Source of the DNA: Amoebophrya sp. A120
Lineage: Eukaryota > Sar > Dinophyceae > Syndiniales > Amoebophryaceae
Direction of reading: 5' to 3'
DNA length: 64,000 bases
Assembly: GCA_905178155.1 (NCBI GenBank)
Contig: CAJINV010000004.1
Coordinates: 6,197,923-6,261,922, forward strand
The position numbers and the translations under genes were made by a program. Under the pieces are notes generated by a model that saw only the letters and a program-made list of their open reading frames with translations, made no database searches and was not told the DNA's origin. How positions within the stretch are numbered: the stretch's first letter is position 1; each line of letters opens with the position of its first letter. Shown piece by piece: positions 47,162 through 57,483 of this stretch.

Positions 47162-50100
47162 TCGGTGGAGGAGTCATGAAGGTCCACTCCGTCGGCCTTG
47201 ATCTCGCTCCCGTGCTTCTTCTTCTTGGCGACCAGCATAAAGTGCCCTTGGAGTGTCTGCACGGATTCCGCCGCGCCGAGGCCCAGGCCAGACAGCACTT
47301 GCAGGTCGTGGTCCGCGTGCGCCGGCGCCACGGACGAGAGAAGCGCGCTGGACAGCGGCGCTGCGGAGGAGTCAGCTTGTTCCTGTTTCTCCATTTCCGC
47401 AAATTTTTCCGTCAGGGTTTTCGCGTACTGCTCGCTCAGCCCGGCCTCCTGCATCGCCTGCTGCAGCTCCCCCTGCGTGGCGTCCTCCTTCTCTTCCAGC
47501 TGCTTCACCTGGTGCTTCACGATCTTCTTCCGCATCCAGTTTTCCATGTCCCCCACCTTTTCCAAACTGCCCAGCCCCAGCTGCTCCAGCAGCTCCCGGT
47601 CCTGGGCGTTCTCCGCCTGGAGCATGGCCTCCGACTGCTCGTCGTGAGACTCAAGGTCTTCGGACTCCTCGCTTTGCATCCCCGCCTCGTCAGGGGTGCT
47701 CTCGTCGGAAACGGGGCTGTCCTTGTGGTGGTGTTTGTGTTCCTTTTTCTCCTTTTTATCCTTCTTGTCCTTCTTTTTTTTCTCCCTCTTTTCCTCCCGC
47801 TCCTGGTCCTTTTCCGCCCTCCTCCGCTCTTTTTCCTTCTCTCGCTCCTTCTTGGCGTCAGCCTCCTTCTTCATCTTCTTGGCCATGGCCTTCGAGTACT
47901 CGGGCGTAAACCCCGCCTGGGCGAGCGCTTTCTCGTAAGCCTGCTCGGTGGGCGGCGCCAGGGTCCGCGCGCCCGCCAGCGCGAGCACTTTTTCCTTCTC
48001 CTTCTTCTTTTCCATCTTCTGGAATTGCTTCTTTTCCATCTTGGCGCGCTCGTACGCGCTCTCCTCGCTGTCGGTACTGCCCACGCTCTCCTTACTCAGG
48101 TTGCTGCCTTTGCTGCTCTGGCTGTCCTTGCCGGAGGCGTGGTGGTGTTTTTGCTTCTTCTTTTTAGTACCCTTCTTGCTGCCGTGCCCAACATGGTCCG
48201 TGTCACTGGCGCCTGTCTCGCTATCGAAGGCGTGCGCCGCCGTCTGTTGCTTCGCGAAATAGTTCCGGACCTTTTGCATCGTGACCGTTTTGGGGTCTCC
48301 CCCGTGCGTTAGTAGCCCAAGCTTCTCGAACGCCAGCCGGTCCTTGTCCTTGGCGCCCGGTGTCAGAAACTCGGGGATAGACTTGTTCTTTTCGTGCCAG
48401 TCCTTGAGGAGCTTGTCGCAGTAACCGTGAGAAAGCCCCGCTTTCTCGAGCTGGCGGTGCAGGTCGCTCTTCCCGCCGTGCTTGGCTTTCCCGCCGCCAA
48501 TGCCCGCGAAGTGCTCGTCGTCGGTTTCCTCGGCTCCTGACGAGGTCGCGCCCCCGCCCCCCGCCTTTTTCTTCGCCTTTTTGTTGGCCTTGGCCTTGCC
48601 CCCGGCCTTCTTCTTGGCCTTCGCGCTGCCCTTCAGCTTTTTCCCCGCCACGGTTTTGTCTTTCTTGTTTTTCTTCTTGTCCCCCGGGGCCTTCTTCTTG
48701 AAGCTGCCCGATTTCTTCTTGTCGGCGCGCTTCTTCTATCAAATGCAAATGTGTCTGGGTCTGGAGGATTGCAACGTGTCATGCTAAATCCGAATTATGT
48801 AAAAATCTGTTTTGCACGAGCGCCAGAAGCCGTCCACGTTCGACCAAGTTGGAGGGGAGTGTCTCATCCTCATGCAGGATAGGCATGACAAAGACCTCAG
48901 GGAGTCTGTCATGCTTATGTCCTACATACCAGACCTCATGGGGCATGGAAAATCTGCATGACAAGTCTGGCATTCTCCCAGACCCAGACATATTTGCATT
49001 TGATATCTTCCGCGATTCAACCTTGCCCTTGGTGAACAGCATCTTCTGCATCTTCGCGGCCGTCTCCTTCTCGCCAAAGCCCAGCGTGTGCATCAGTTTC
49101 AAATCGGCGGGCGCCGCGCCGTTCAGGTCAAACTCCTTCAGCTTCTCTTTCCCCGCCAGCTGCCCCGCCAGCCGCTCCCGGAACGCGGGGGTGAACCCCA
49201 CATATTGCAGGGCCACCTCCGCCTGCGCCTTATCTACCACTTTCTCCTTTTTCAGCTCCTTCTGCTTCGCTTTGGCCTTCGCCTTCGCCGCTTTGGCCTT
49301 CGCCTTCGCCCGGGCCTTCGCCTTGGCGTCCCGCCCGCTGTGCTGCTTTTTCAGGGTCTTGGCCTTCCGCGCCACCAGGTACCCCCGGAACTCCTGCACG
49401 GTCTCGGTGCCGCCGAACCCGCACCGCTGCATGACGTGCAGATCGTTCTCGCTCACCGTTTGCAGCAGCGCCTGGCTGCCCCTATCGTCCCCCGCCAGCT
49501 GGATCGACAGGTCGCGCGCGTAGGTTTTCGAGAATTTCAACGCCAATACTTCCTTCTCGTAGGCCGCAGGGGAGTGCAGCTGGGCCTTCTTTGCGATCTC
49601 TTTGTTGCCCGCCTTCTGGTTCATGCGCTTCTGCTTCACCTTGGGCGTGAAAAAGTCCTGCATGTTGCCCACCTTGACCCCCTTTACGCCCCCCAGCCGC
49701 AGGGCCTCCAGGATCTGGATGTCGTGCTCCTCCTGCGGCGGCGGAATCTCCGCGTCCTCCGCCGCGTTCGGGTCGGCCTATCCGGTGCAAAAACGTCCCC
49801 GCCCCCAGACTTGCCATGCAAATCTGCATGCGTAAAAGGTTTCTCATGCGCAGCCACATGAAAGGCATTTTCTCATTTTATCTGGGAGTTTGTGATGCTG
49901 GAATCAGGATAAGAGTATCGATTTCTCATGCGGCGTGCCACTAACTACAAAACAGAATTTCTAAATTGCTCGCCCAAGAAGCTTGTCATGCGCAACAGCC
50001 AAAACTTGTTGATTTGTGTTGCAAGATTCCGATCTTGACTCTGGGAAGGTTGGGACGTTTTTACGCAGCATACGGCCACCTTTTTCGCCAGCGTCTTCAC

Positions 50101-53100
50101 GTACGCTTCGGTGAAGTATGAAAGTGCACAACTCCCCCTCGTTCTCATTTCTCATGCAAAATACCAAATCCACGCTTTCCCTCCTGTCACTATTATGCAT
50201 GACAAGTTCTGGTAGCCCAAATAGCACTCTACTCCGGCGCAAATCTGTCATGCAAAACTGGCACTCTTGCTGATGCTTGTATTGCCGTTCATGCTATACA
50301 AATGAGGGGGAGGGGTAAGTAGTTGTGCACTGTCATAAGAAGCCCATGGCCTTCGCCACCTGCTGCGCCTCCCCCAGCTCCGGCTTGAGCCGCTCGCGCC
50401 GCAGCGCCACGTCCAAGAGCGTGCCCTTGCCGTCCGTGGCCAGCTTCGGCGCCTTGGGGTGCAGCGCGTTGTACAACAGCGTGTCCTCGGGCTTGGCGCC
50501 CGGCGGCGGCGGCTTGTAGTGCAGCGCGGCGTAGAGGAGCGTGCCCTTGCCCTCCTTGCCCTGCGCGGCCCGCTGCTTCCGTCGCCGCGCGAAGGCGCCC
50601 TTCATCTCCACCACGGTTTCGGTGCCGCCCAATTCGTACAACTGCAGCAGTCGCATGTCGTTCTTGTCTTTGGAGCGCACCATCAGGTCCGTCGGGTCAC
50701 ACGCGTCGTCCGCCAGCTGCACCGCCAGCTTCGCGGCGTACGCCTCGGTAAAACCGCTGCCAATCAGCGCCTTCTCCCACTCCCTCACGGTGAAATCGGG
50801 GAAATCCTCCAACAGTTCGCCGGCCAATTTGTTCTCGCGTTTTCGCGCGACGGCGGGCGTGAACAGTTCCCGTGCCTCGCGCAGGGTGTGGATGCCGCCG
50901 AACTTCAGGCGCTGCATCACGGCCAGGTCCGCCGGATTCGGGCGCGGCAGGTCCGTGTCGTCGCTCAGAGTCGCGTCGGCCAGCATTTTTCCCACTTTGC
51001 GGGAATACTCCGGCGAGAATCCGGCGGCCAACATGGCCTGCTCCGCCTCCGTCCGGTCCGGAATGATGATCTCATCGTCTTTATCCGGGGTAAAAACGAC
51101 GTCCCGATCCGCCCAGAGTTGTCATGCAAATCAGCAATAAACCTAAGACGTTTCTCATGCGCAGCTCCATAAGTAGGAGCGTTTTTCAATGCTACATCTG
51201 GGAACCTGTCATGCTGAAATCAGGATGAAGGTAATCCACTTGTGATGCGGCTGCACTAGCGGAATACGATCATTAAACTGCTCGCCCACATTTGTCATGC
51301 GCAACAGCGGCCAAACCTATGTTGATTCGCGTAGCAGAGTTCCCAACTGTTCCATTATGCGGTGGGGACGTTTTTACATGTGATAGTCTTCCAAATTCAG
51401 TGCCGCGGCGGAGTCCCGCACGTCCTCTTCCTCGCTCGCCGAGTGTTCCACGGGCGGAGGGGGCTCCTCTTTCTTCTTTTTACACAGACAACACAAGAGG
51501 AGCAAAAGCAGCAGCAAAGCCAGCATCGCCAGGATCGGCCACAGGGGAAACCCAGCCTCCTCCTCCGGACTGCCCATATCCGTGCCGTTCACGGGCGGTG
51601 CGCCTCCCCCGATGGGCCCGGTCGTGGTCGTGGTCGTGTCCTCGTCCATCTCATGCGTGTTTAATCCGATCCATGACTCGCAACCCATCACTTTGACCTC
51701 CGTATCGGCCGCCTCGCAGCGAAACACTGGGGCGCTGCCCTGGTACGTGTCTGCACAAACTACCGTCATCAAACCGACCGGAAACGGATGCCATGCGCCT
51801 TCCGGGTTGGGAAGCATTTCGGGACGCGTGAGAAATCCTTTCCAAGCGTCGAGGCTTTCGTCGGTAAAATTGAACCTGAGGACGGAGTGCGTGTGTTGAG
51901 AAAGTTCGCAACATAAGAAGAATCAACAGGCCAGTGTGATTATTAGTAGTAGGTGTAGGTGTGAGGTACAGCATACACCAAGCCCATAGTACCGGATCAT
52001 ACAGACGGGGAATTTCTGACAGATTTACGTTTACCGCTCTCATCTCCGCCAAAGTCAAAATACACCGTAATCAGCATGTGCAGACGAAAAAGCCTTGCGC
52101 TCCTACAACTACCTACGACAACGACTCGCAACAAAAACAAAGAAAGTAATTAAGTAGTACCTTTCTCGATCCGGATTCGCAGGAACAAGCACTTTGCAGC
52201 CCCGCTGGCAGCAGTTCGCTTCGCATTGGCTTTTCAGTAAATTCAGATCAGCAAACCAGTCCCCGCCGCACTTCTCGCCCGGATCTTTTTTGATCTGATA
52301 CGAACCGCCCGAGACATCGCAATGATCTGTCTCCGCGACGAGCCCGCACTCCGGCTCGCAGCGCTGTCCTGTGACGGTGGTTCCATCCTGCAAGGTTTCC
52401 ACAAACGAGATCGGCCCCACGAAGTTCGCGTCGCACTCCAGACAAAACTCGAGCAGGGGAGCGGGGCACTCCCAGGTGTCGGTATTTGGCTGGGGCGAAC
52501 CTCCATGGGAACAGCGGCACTCGGGCGGCGCAGTCGGGTCAACATATGTGTCACAGTTGATCAGCTGGAGCTCTGCGCCACTTCGTGGGCAGAGAAACGC
52601 CGGATTGGCCGGCATCCAATTCTCAGCGCAGGAAACACCAGCTAAGGTGACCTGAGTGTTAAAGGACGCCAGCTTTCCAGTATCTTTGAGAACTTCTTCC
52701 CAATCACTACCGGAGAGGCCTTGCGTTTGGTTGAATATGGACGAGCTGGCTTCGGGAATCAGACAAGTGGCGATGCAGCAAGAGCTTAAACACTGGTCCG
52801 TCGGAAAGTCTTCTTGTACCAGTTCGCCCCCGCACTTAGTGTTGCTTTTGCTTGGATCTCTAATGGCAAGTGCTCTGCCACCTGCTCCAGTCGTTGTACA
52901 AGCGTCGGTCTGCTGGAGGCCTGCACACGTTGGATAGCACACCTTGTACATTCTTGAACCCTCTCCGAGGACTATCAGTATGGAAAGCGTCGCACCAGTG
53001 ATGCGATCAAAGACACCAGAGGCCAAGCATTACTGAGCAGTGAGTTTGAGCTTGAGGCCTTCCTGCTGCATGAAAAAATACGTGCGACTGCACCGGCTAC

Positions 53101-56100
53101 CTTTGCATTTGCTGGCGTCCTCGTGCGTAGCTCTTTCCAAGTGGCGCGTCGCTACCAAACACTGTTCTCATCATAAACAGTGGAATTGTATGGATACGGA
53201 CGCAATGGGAATCGCATCCGCATGCACAGCACACAAAATCAAATTCCGGTTTCCATTTCCGGGAGACAGCAGGCGACTAACACTAATTCTATCAAATAAA
53301 TGAAAATGAAACTCTCCGACATGATCAACTTAGGTATGCATAAATATCTTGTGCTTGCGTAGGTGGTCTTTGATCTTACTATCAAGGTACAGCTCGAATC
53401 CATTTGATATCCATCGCAGGTTCGTAACCGTCATCGCATGTTTTACAGTCCTCCTGACCATCTGCGTAGCAGGTGAGCGTGTGAGAACTACTGTCGCCGT
53501 TTTTATAATCTTTCTTAACCCCATTGGTGCAGGTGCAAACCTTTTCAGTAACGGTCTCGGTTACTTGTGCTGTATCACGCTGCGGACACACCTTGAACGA
53601 GCTATGAACTTCTGCTCCGTTCCGTCGCCACTCTGGTAAATAAGTAAGCGAGGCTGCTCCGACGGCGTCGCGCAGCCAGCAGCCGTGTACCTGATCTGGC
53701 GGATGCTGGGTCCACGAGTCCTCATCGCTGGGTGATTGGTCTTCATCCAAAGCAAAGAATCGTTTGGTACTTCCGGCTCCAGCCGACATTGCTTTGCACC
53801 ACGGCGTGATCCGGCACCAAGCCATGCAAAGGAAGTAGCCCATCCCCGGGCCATCGGGGAGGTACTGCCACTCCCAATCCTGACCTGTCCTCGGAACTCC
53901 GGAGATACTGGTGATGTCCTTTCCGGTTCCGTCCTGGAGTGAAACTTGAGTGATCTGTACCTGAAAGCTTTCCTCTTGTTGGAATACTATCGAAGCAGGA
54001 TCCTGACCCGGTGGATCCTCGTACCGATACCACTTCATTCCCAAAGACTCCAGGTCGACATCGTTGTCCGCGTCCTCCCAATTTCCTTGAAAAACCTTCG
54101 CGTTCCCCAAAAAGGCCCCGCCGTTTGGGGACCCGCCACCCATTTGTTCTGGCCAGTCCATGAATAGTCCATAATCTTCCTCCTTGCAATCGCCGAAGTT
54201 ACTGAAACCCTCGTTAGCAAATGTTATGAAATGTAAATGGGACTGCTCAAACAATCAAATGAAGAATGTTTCCGTTTCCATGTACTTAGTTAATTTTCAT
54301 GTTCACTTCGCGGCATTGCAGCACATGACCTATTTTTGCTCATGACAGAGCGTCGCAGTAAACGCAACAACGTGCGGAAGTAAGTTTAGATACTAGCAGC
54401 CTCACCCGAGTTCAATTACCTCCGACTCTATGCATTTCAAGTATAAAAATGCCGTCGTGCCTGCTGTGAATGTGAGTGTTAGCTTGCTGCTAAGCGCGCG
54501 TCTTGTTTTTCTTTTATTTGATTGTAGTGCTGCAGAATGGAGTCGCCTGGATAAACATTCCTTGGCGGTCAAAGCATGGGCTGCCGGACTGTATGTCGCC
54601 GTACTTGTCGCCAAGAAATTTGTACTCGTATCCCGATGTGTCATGCTCTGACGCAGCCATTGTTTCCTCTGTCACGATGTTCTGAAACAAACGACAGGCA
54701 GGCCCTTTTGATTCTTTTTTATTGCCGGCGTAAAACCCTCTGTTATTTTTGAACCACTTTCCATCTCCATCCGCTGGTAGTTCCAGCGGGGTCGCACCTG
54801 CTGCCTTGTGGTAAAAGGTCCAACCGGTGCAACGCGTATTAAACGATGTCTGGGGATTTTCTCTTAGCGCCTTGCCACTCTTTTCCCAGAACGTCGGCCA
54901 GGCAGCACATACTGCCGCACACTGATCGGCGCCCTCCAGGTTGGTTCCGTCCGGGTCCTTATCCATATTTGCCGCACCTATCAGATGATAGCTCTCTGTT
55001 GACCCCCAGTAGTTTCTCTCCTTTGTCCACACATCGAAGTCAAGGATTACAGTGCCAGTGAGGACTTTTTGTTCACCAGGGTTCGTCTTGTGGCACATCG
55101 CCGCGTACGCATTCGTAGAAACCTCCTTTTTGGCATCAACTTGCGTTCTTTCCATCATAGCCACATCATGATCCTCGCTAGCTTCTATCTGTTTCTCTTC
55201 TACTAACGCCGGCGTCTCTCGGAGTACAACTTCCGGTGTGCTGACCACAACAGGGTCTCTTTGTCGAGCGCTGCCGGGTGCCTCCCCGTCCTGTAGAAAG
55301 TCGTCCTCGCGGAGTACAACTACGTCTGTTATCAAATGCAAAAATGTCTGGGTTTTGAAGAATCTAAACTTGTGATGCTGTCTCTGGATTCGAAAAAGAT
55401 TTGTATTGCATGACCAGCAAAAGGAGTAGATTTTGTGCTCCGCGGAGATGGCATCTGTCATGCGGAATACATAGGCATGAAAAAGCGCTCTAACAATCTG
55501 TGATGCTACGGCATGCATCACAGACATCATGGGTCATGGATGGTATGCATGACAAATCTAGAAATCTTCCTGACCCAGACATTTTTACAGTTGATATCTG
55601 TAGTTTTTGTTCTATCGTTTATTTTATTCCTCTCATCAACACGACTTCTGCGTTGATCTCCTGTCTCGTCCTTTCCTCCCCCCTGATTCCCGGCTGGAAC
55701 CGGAGCGTAGTTTTCATCGCTCGAGGATGTTCTTGACCGGTGCGAAGAAGTTATCGAACTTGACGGCAGGGAAAGTTTCCTACTCCTTCCGGAAGTTGTA
55801 CTCGTATTTCTCTTGCTCGGCGCCCGAGCTAGCAGAAACTCCTGAAACGACGCTGTTCGGCTACTATCAAGAGTAGGACCATTTGACGACGGCGCTCCTC
55901 TCGCAATCGGTGTTGTTGAGTGAACATGATTACTCTCCTCCTGCTCGTCTCGCTGGTCGCCTACTCTTTTCTCCACTTGCTCCACCAGGTGGGAAGTTGA
56001 AGAAACTGCACGCCTTTTGGTCTTGAGCACGTGGCGCGGTTGTTTTTTGGTCTTCTTGTTGTTCCGTTGCACCATGTTGAGCCGGTACGCCATGCTGGGC

Positions 56101-56216
56101 AGTATCTGCTCGAGCAAGAGTATTGATGCGGTGAGACTGCAACCCCAGATCGTCAAGGCGTACGCGACAGTAGCCCACCTCGTTGTTCCTGCCGATATTA
56201 GCATCATCATCTTCAC
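45775..56216 (-). CDS. Giant type I-like membrane protein, tandem paralogue C, nine tail modules
   Basis: Twelve exons sum to exactly 7,200 nt, 2,399 residues: 56216-55597, 55324-54557, 54201-53391, 52960-52161, 51875-51386, 51076-50338, 50111-50073, 49773-49006, 48731-47063, 46778-46678, 46428-46212 and 45952-45775. A hydrophobic anchor sits near residues 10-40. The ectodomain has TVILDFDVW, QCAAVCAAWP, CTGWTFYHKAAG, ACRLF, GMGYFLCMAWCRITPWCKAM and Cys repeats including DGQEDC. A membrane segment (PILAMLALLLLLLLLCCLC) lies near 1,110-1,131. The 1,270-residue tail holds nine copies of the module AL..AGFTP.YA..LA plus M..LGfGg.E.v..M, with Lys-rich linkers and an acidic Asp/Ser tract at 47,070-47,170. 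There are eight introners and three non-introner introns (54556-54202, 53390-52961, 52160-51876). The function is unknown. Confidence 0.85.
45958..46211. mobile_element. Introner, family A
   Basis: 254 bp, TATC...CATA. Duplication TGGTC at 45953-45957 and 46212-46216. Removal joins PELLDH to WVKQL in frame. Confidence 0.92.
46434..46677. mobile_element. Introner, family A
   Basis: 244 bp, TATA at one end and GATA at the other. Duplication TGGAC at 46429-46433 and 46678-46682. Removal joins EDHRS to KALSK in frame. Inside it resembles the elements at 19875 and 28359, in inverted orientation. Confidence 0.92.
46785..47062. mobile_element. Introner, family B
   Basis: 278 bp, ATCC...GATA, lacking the first T. 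Flanked by a 6-base repeat TCTTCC at 46779-46784 and 47063-47068. Removal joins DDETEE to EVNEN in frame. Confidence 0.88.
48737..49005. mobile_element. Introner, family A
   Basis: 269 bp, TATC...GATA. Duplication TCTTC at 48732-48736 and 49006-49010. Removal joins VESRK to KRADK in frame. Confidence 0.92.
49779..50072. mobile_element. Introner, family B
   Basis: 294 bp, TATC...CATA. Duplication CGGCC at 49774-49778 and 50073-50077. Removal joins AKKVA to DPNAA in frame. The exon to its right is 39 nt. Confidence 0.92.
50117..50337. mobile_element. Introner, family C
   Basis: 221 bp, TATG...CATA. Imperfect duplication TGAAG / AGAAG at 50112-50116 and 50338-50342. Removal joins KAMGF to EAYVK in frame and rebuilds one tail module. 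Confidence 0.9.
51082..51385. mobile_element. Introner, family B
   Basis: 304 bp, TATC...GATA. Duplication GTCTT at 51077-51081 and 51386-51390. Removal joins LNLED to DEIII in frame, between the membrane segment and the first tail module. Confidence 0.92.
55330..55596. mobile_element. Introner, family A
   Basis: 267 bp, TATC...GATA. Duplication TCTGT at 55325-55329 and 55597-55601. Removal joins RTKTTD to VVVLR in frame. Stem has small substitutions (CTGGGTTTTG). Confidence 0.91.
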
Positions 56217-57483
56217 GGTGGAATTGGCACGTCGCTTCTCCAGCTTCTCTCAACGGTTTTTATTTTTTCCCAAGCCTTGACGTCGTGGGCGCAGTAGTCA
56301 TCAGTAGAAATCGCCGTGCGCACTGTGGGGTTGTAGAGTTGTTGTGGGATTGCTACCGCTCATGTTGGGGGGAAGAACAAGAAAGTAGTATTTTCTTATT
56401 GTGCCAGGAGTTGTGCTCTCACTGTCTGCTGGCCACTGCCGAACGAAACAACGCTACCCGGTTTGGGAGTCCACTACACGAAAAGTCACAAACGAGATGA
56501 CAAGTGATGATTGGGGAGCGATAAAGAAAAAAACCGTGAAAAGCTAAATAACGCACTTGAGGGGAAGACGAAGAGGGTTACAGATAATATTGCAGCACAA
56601 TTATAACTGCTGGTGGGCGGGGGAGGGGAATGCATTGCTTTCTTATTGCTTTTCAACGTGTGACCAGAAAAAACACAATAAATGAAGGGGAATTACTAGT
56701 TGCAGAAAGGGCCTGACATGGCGGTTAGTAGAAGCAGAGGATTTTCTATCTGAGCCACACGACACGCAGTCGCAGGCGGAGGCGACAGAGCAAGAGTACA
56801 ATCTATCTCCGAGTGACTAACAAAGGTCAAGCAACCAACACCCATGAATAGCGATGTGCGTTATAATACGCAGATTTCTCTAAATATGATAGAAGTATTT
56901 CACGAAAATAAGGACGACATGGGTGGAAGACGGACGTAACGCAAACGAAACGAACGATTTGGAAAACGACTGCGAACGGGAAAACCTGGACGATACCGAT
57001 ATTTTCTGCTTCGAGGTGAGAACGAGAACCGAAAAATGTCATTTCGGGAACCAAATAAACCGAGTACAAGACTTAGGTCATAATGTACTGCAATTTGTCC
57101 TCGTGTCTTAGCGAAATGTTGATTGCAAACGAATTAATAGTCAAATGAAACGCCGAGTGAAAACGCAACGAGGGCATAAAACATGAAACAATGTCAAAAT
57201 GATCAATAACCATGCTGATGCTCCGGACGTACGCATCAGTCCCAACTCTGCGAACATCAAGCATGGAGTGGAAAAAGCGCCTCTTTCTTTGAAGCCATAG
57301 CCAGTCATAAGACCTTAATATTGCGCGACGTAGTTTGTGTAAGATCATAACTGTAAAGACTTACACTTACTCATACTCTGGAATCAGCATTACTTTTGGG
57401 ACACAGAAGTTGGCACAAGACAGTGTGACGTGGAAGGTCCCGCACCAACGTGCATGAAAAAGAAAAACTACTTCAAAAAGGCT
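56217..57483. other. Intergenic, no gene recognised
   Basis: About 1.27 kb between paralogue C and the thioesterase. Only short frames on both strands. No introner or RNA gene recognised. Confidence 0.5.

Noticed and set aside
47176-48312. Plus-strand ORF of 378 codons, Leu/Phe/Arg-rich and membrane-like
   Set aside because: Antisense shadow of the Lys-rich linker of paralogue C, where the minus frame carries the repeated module.
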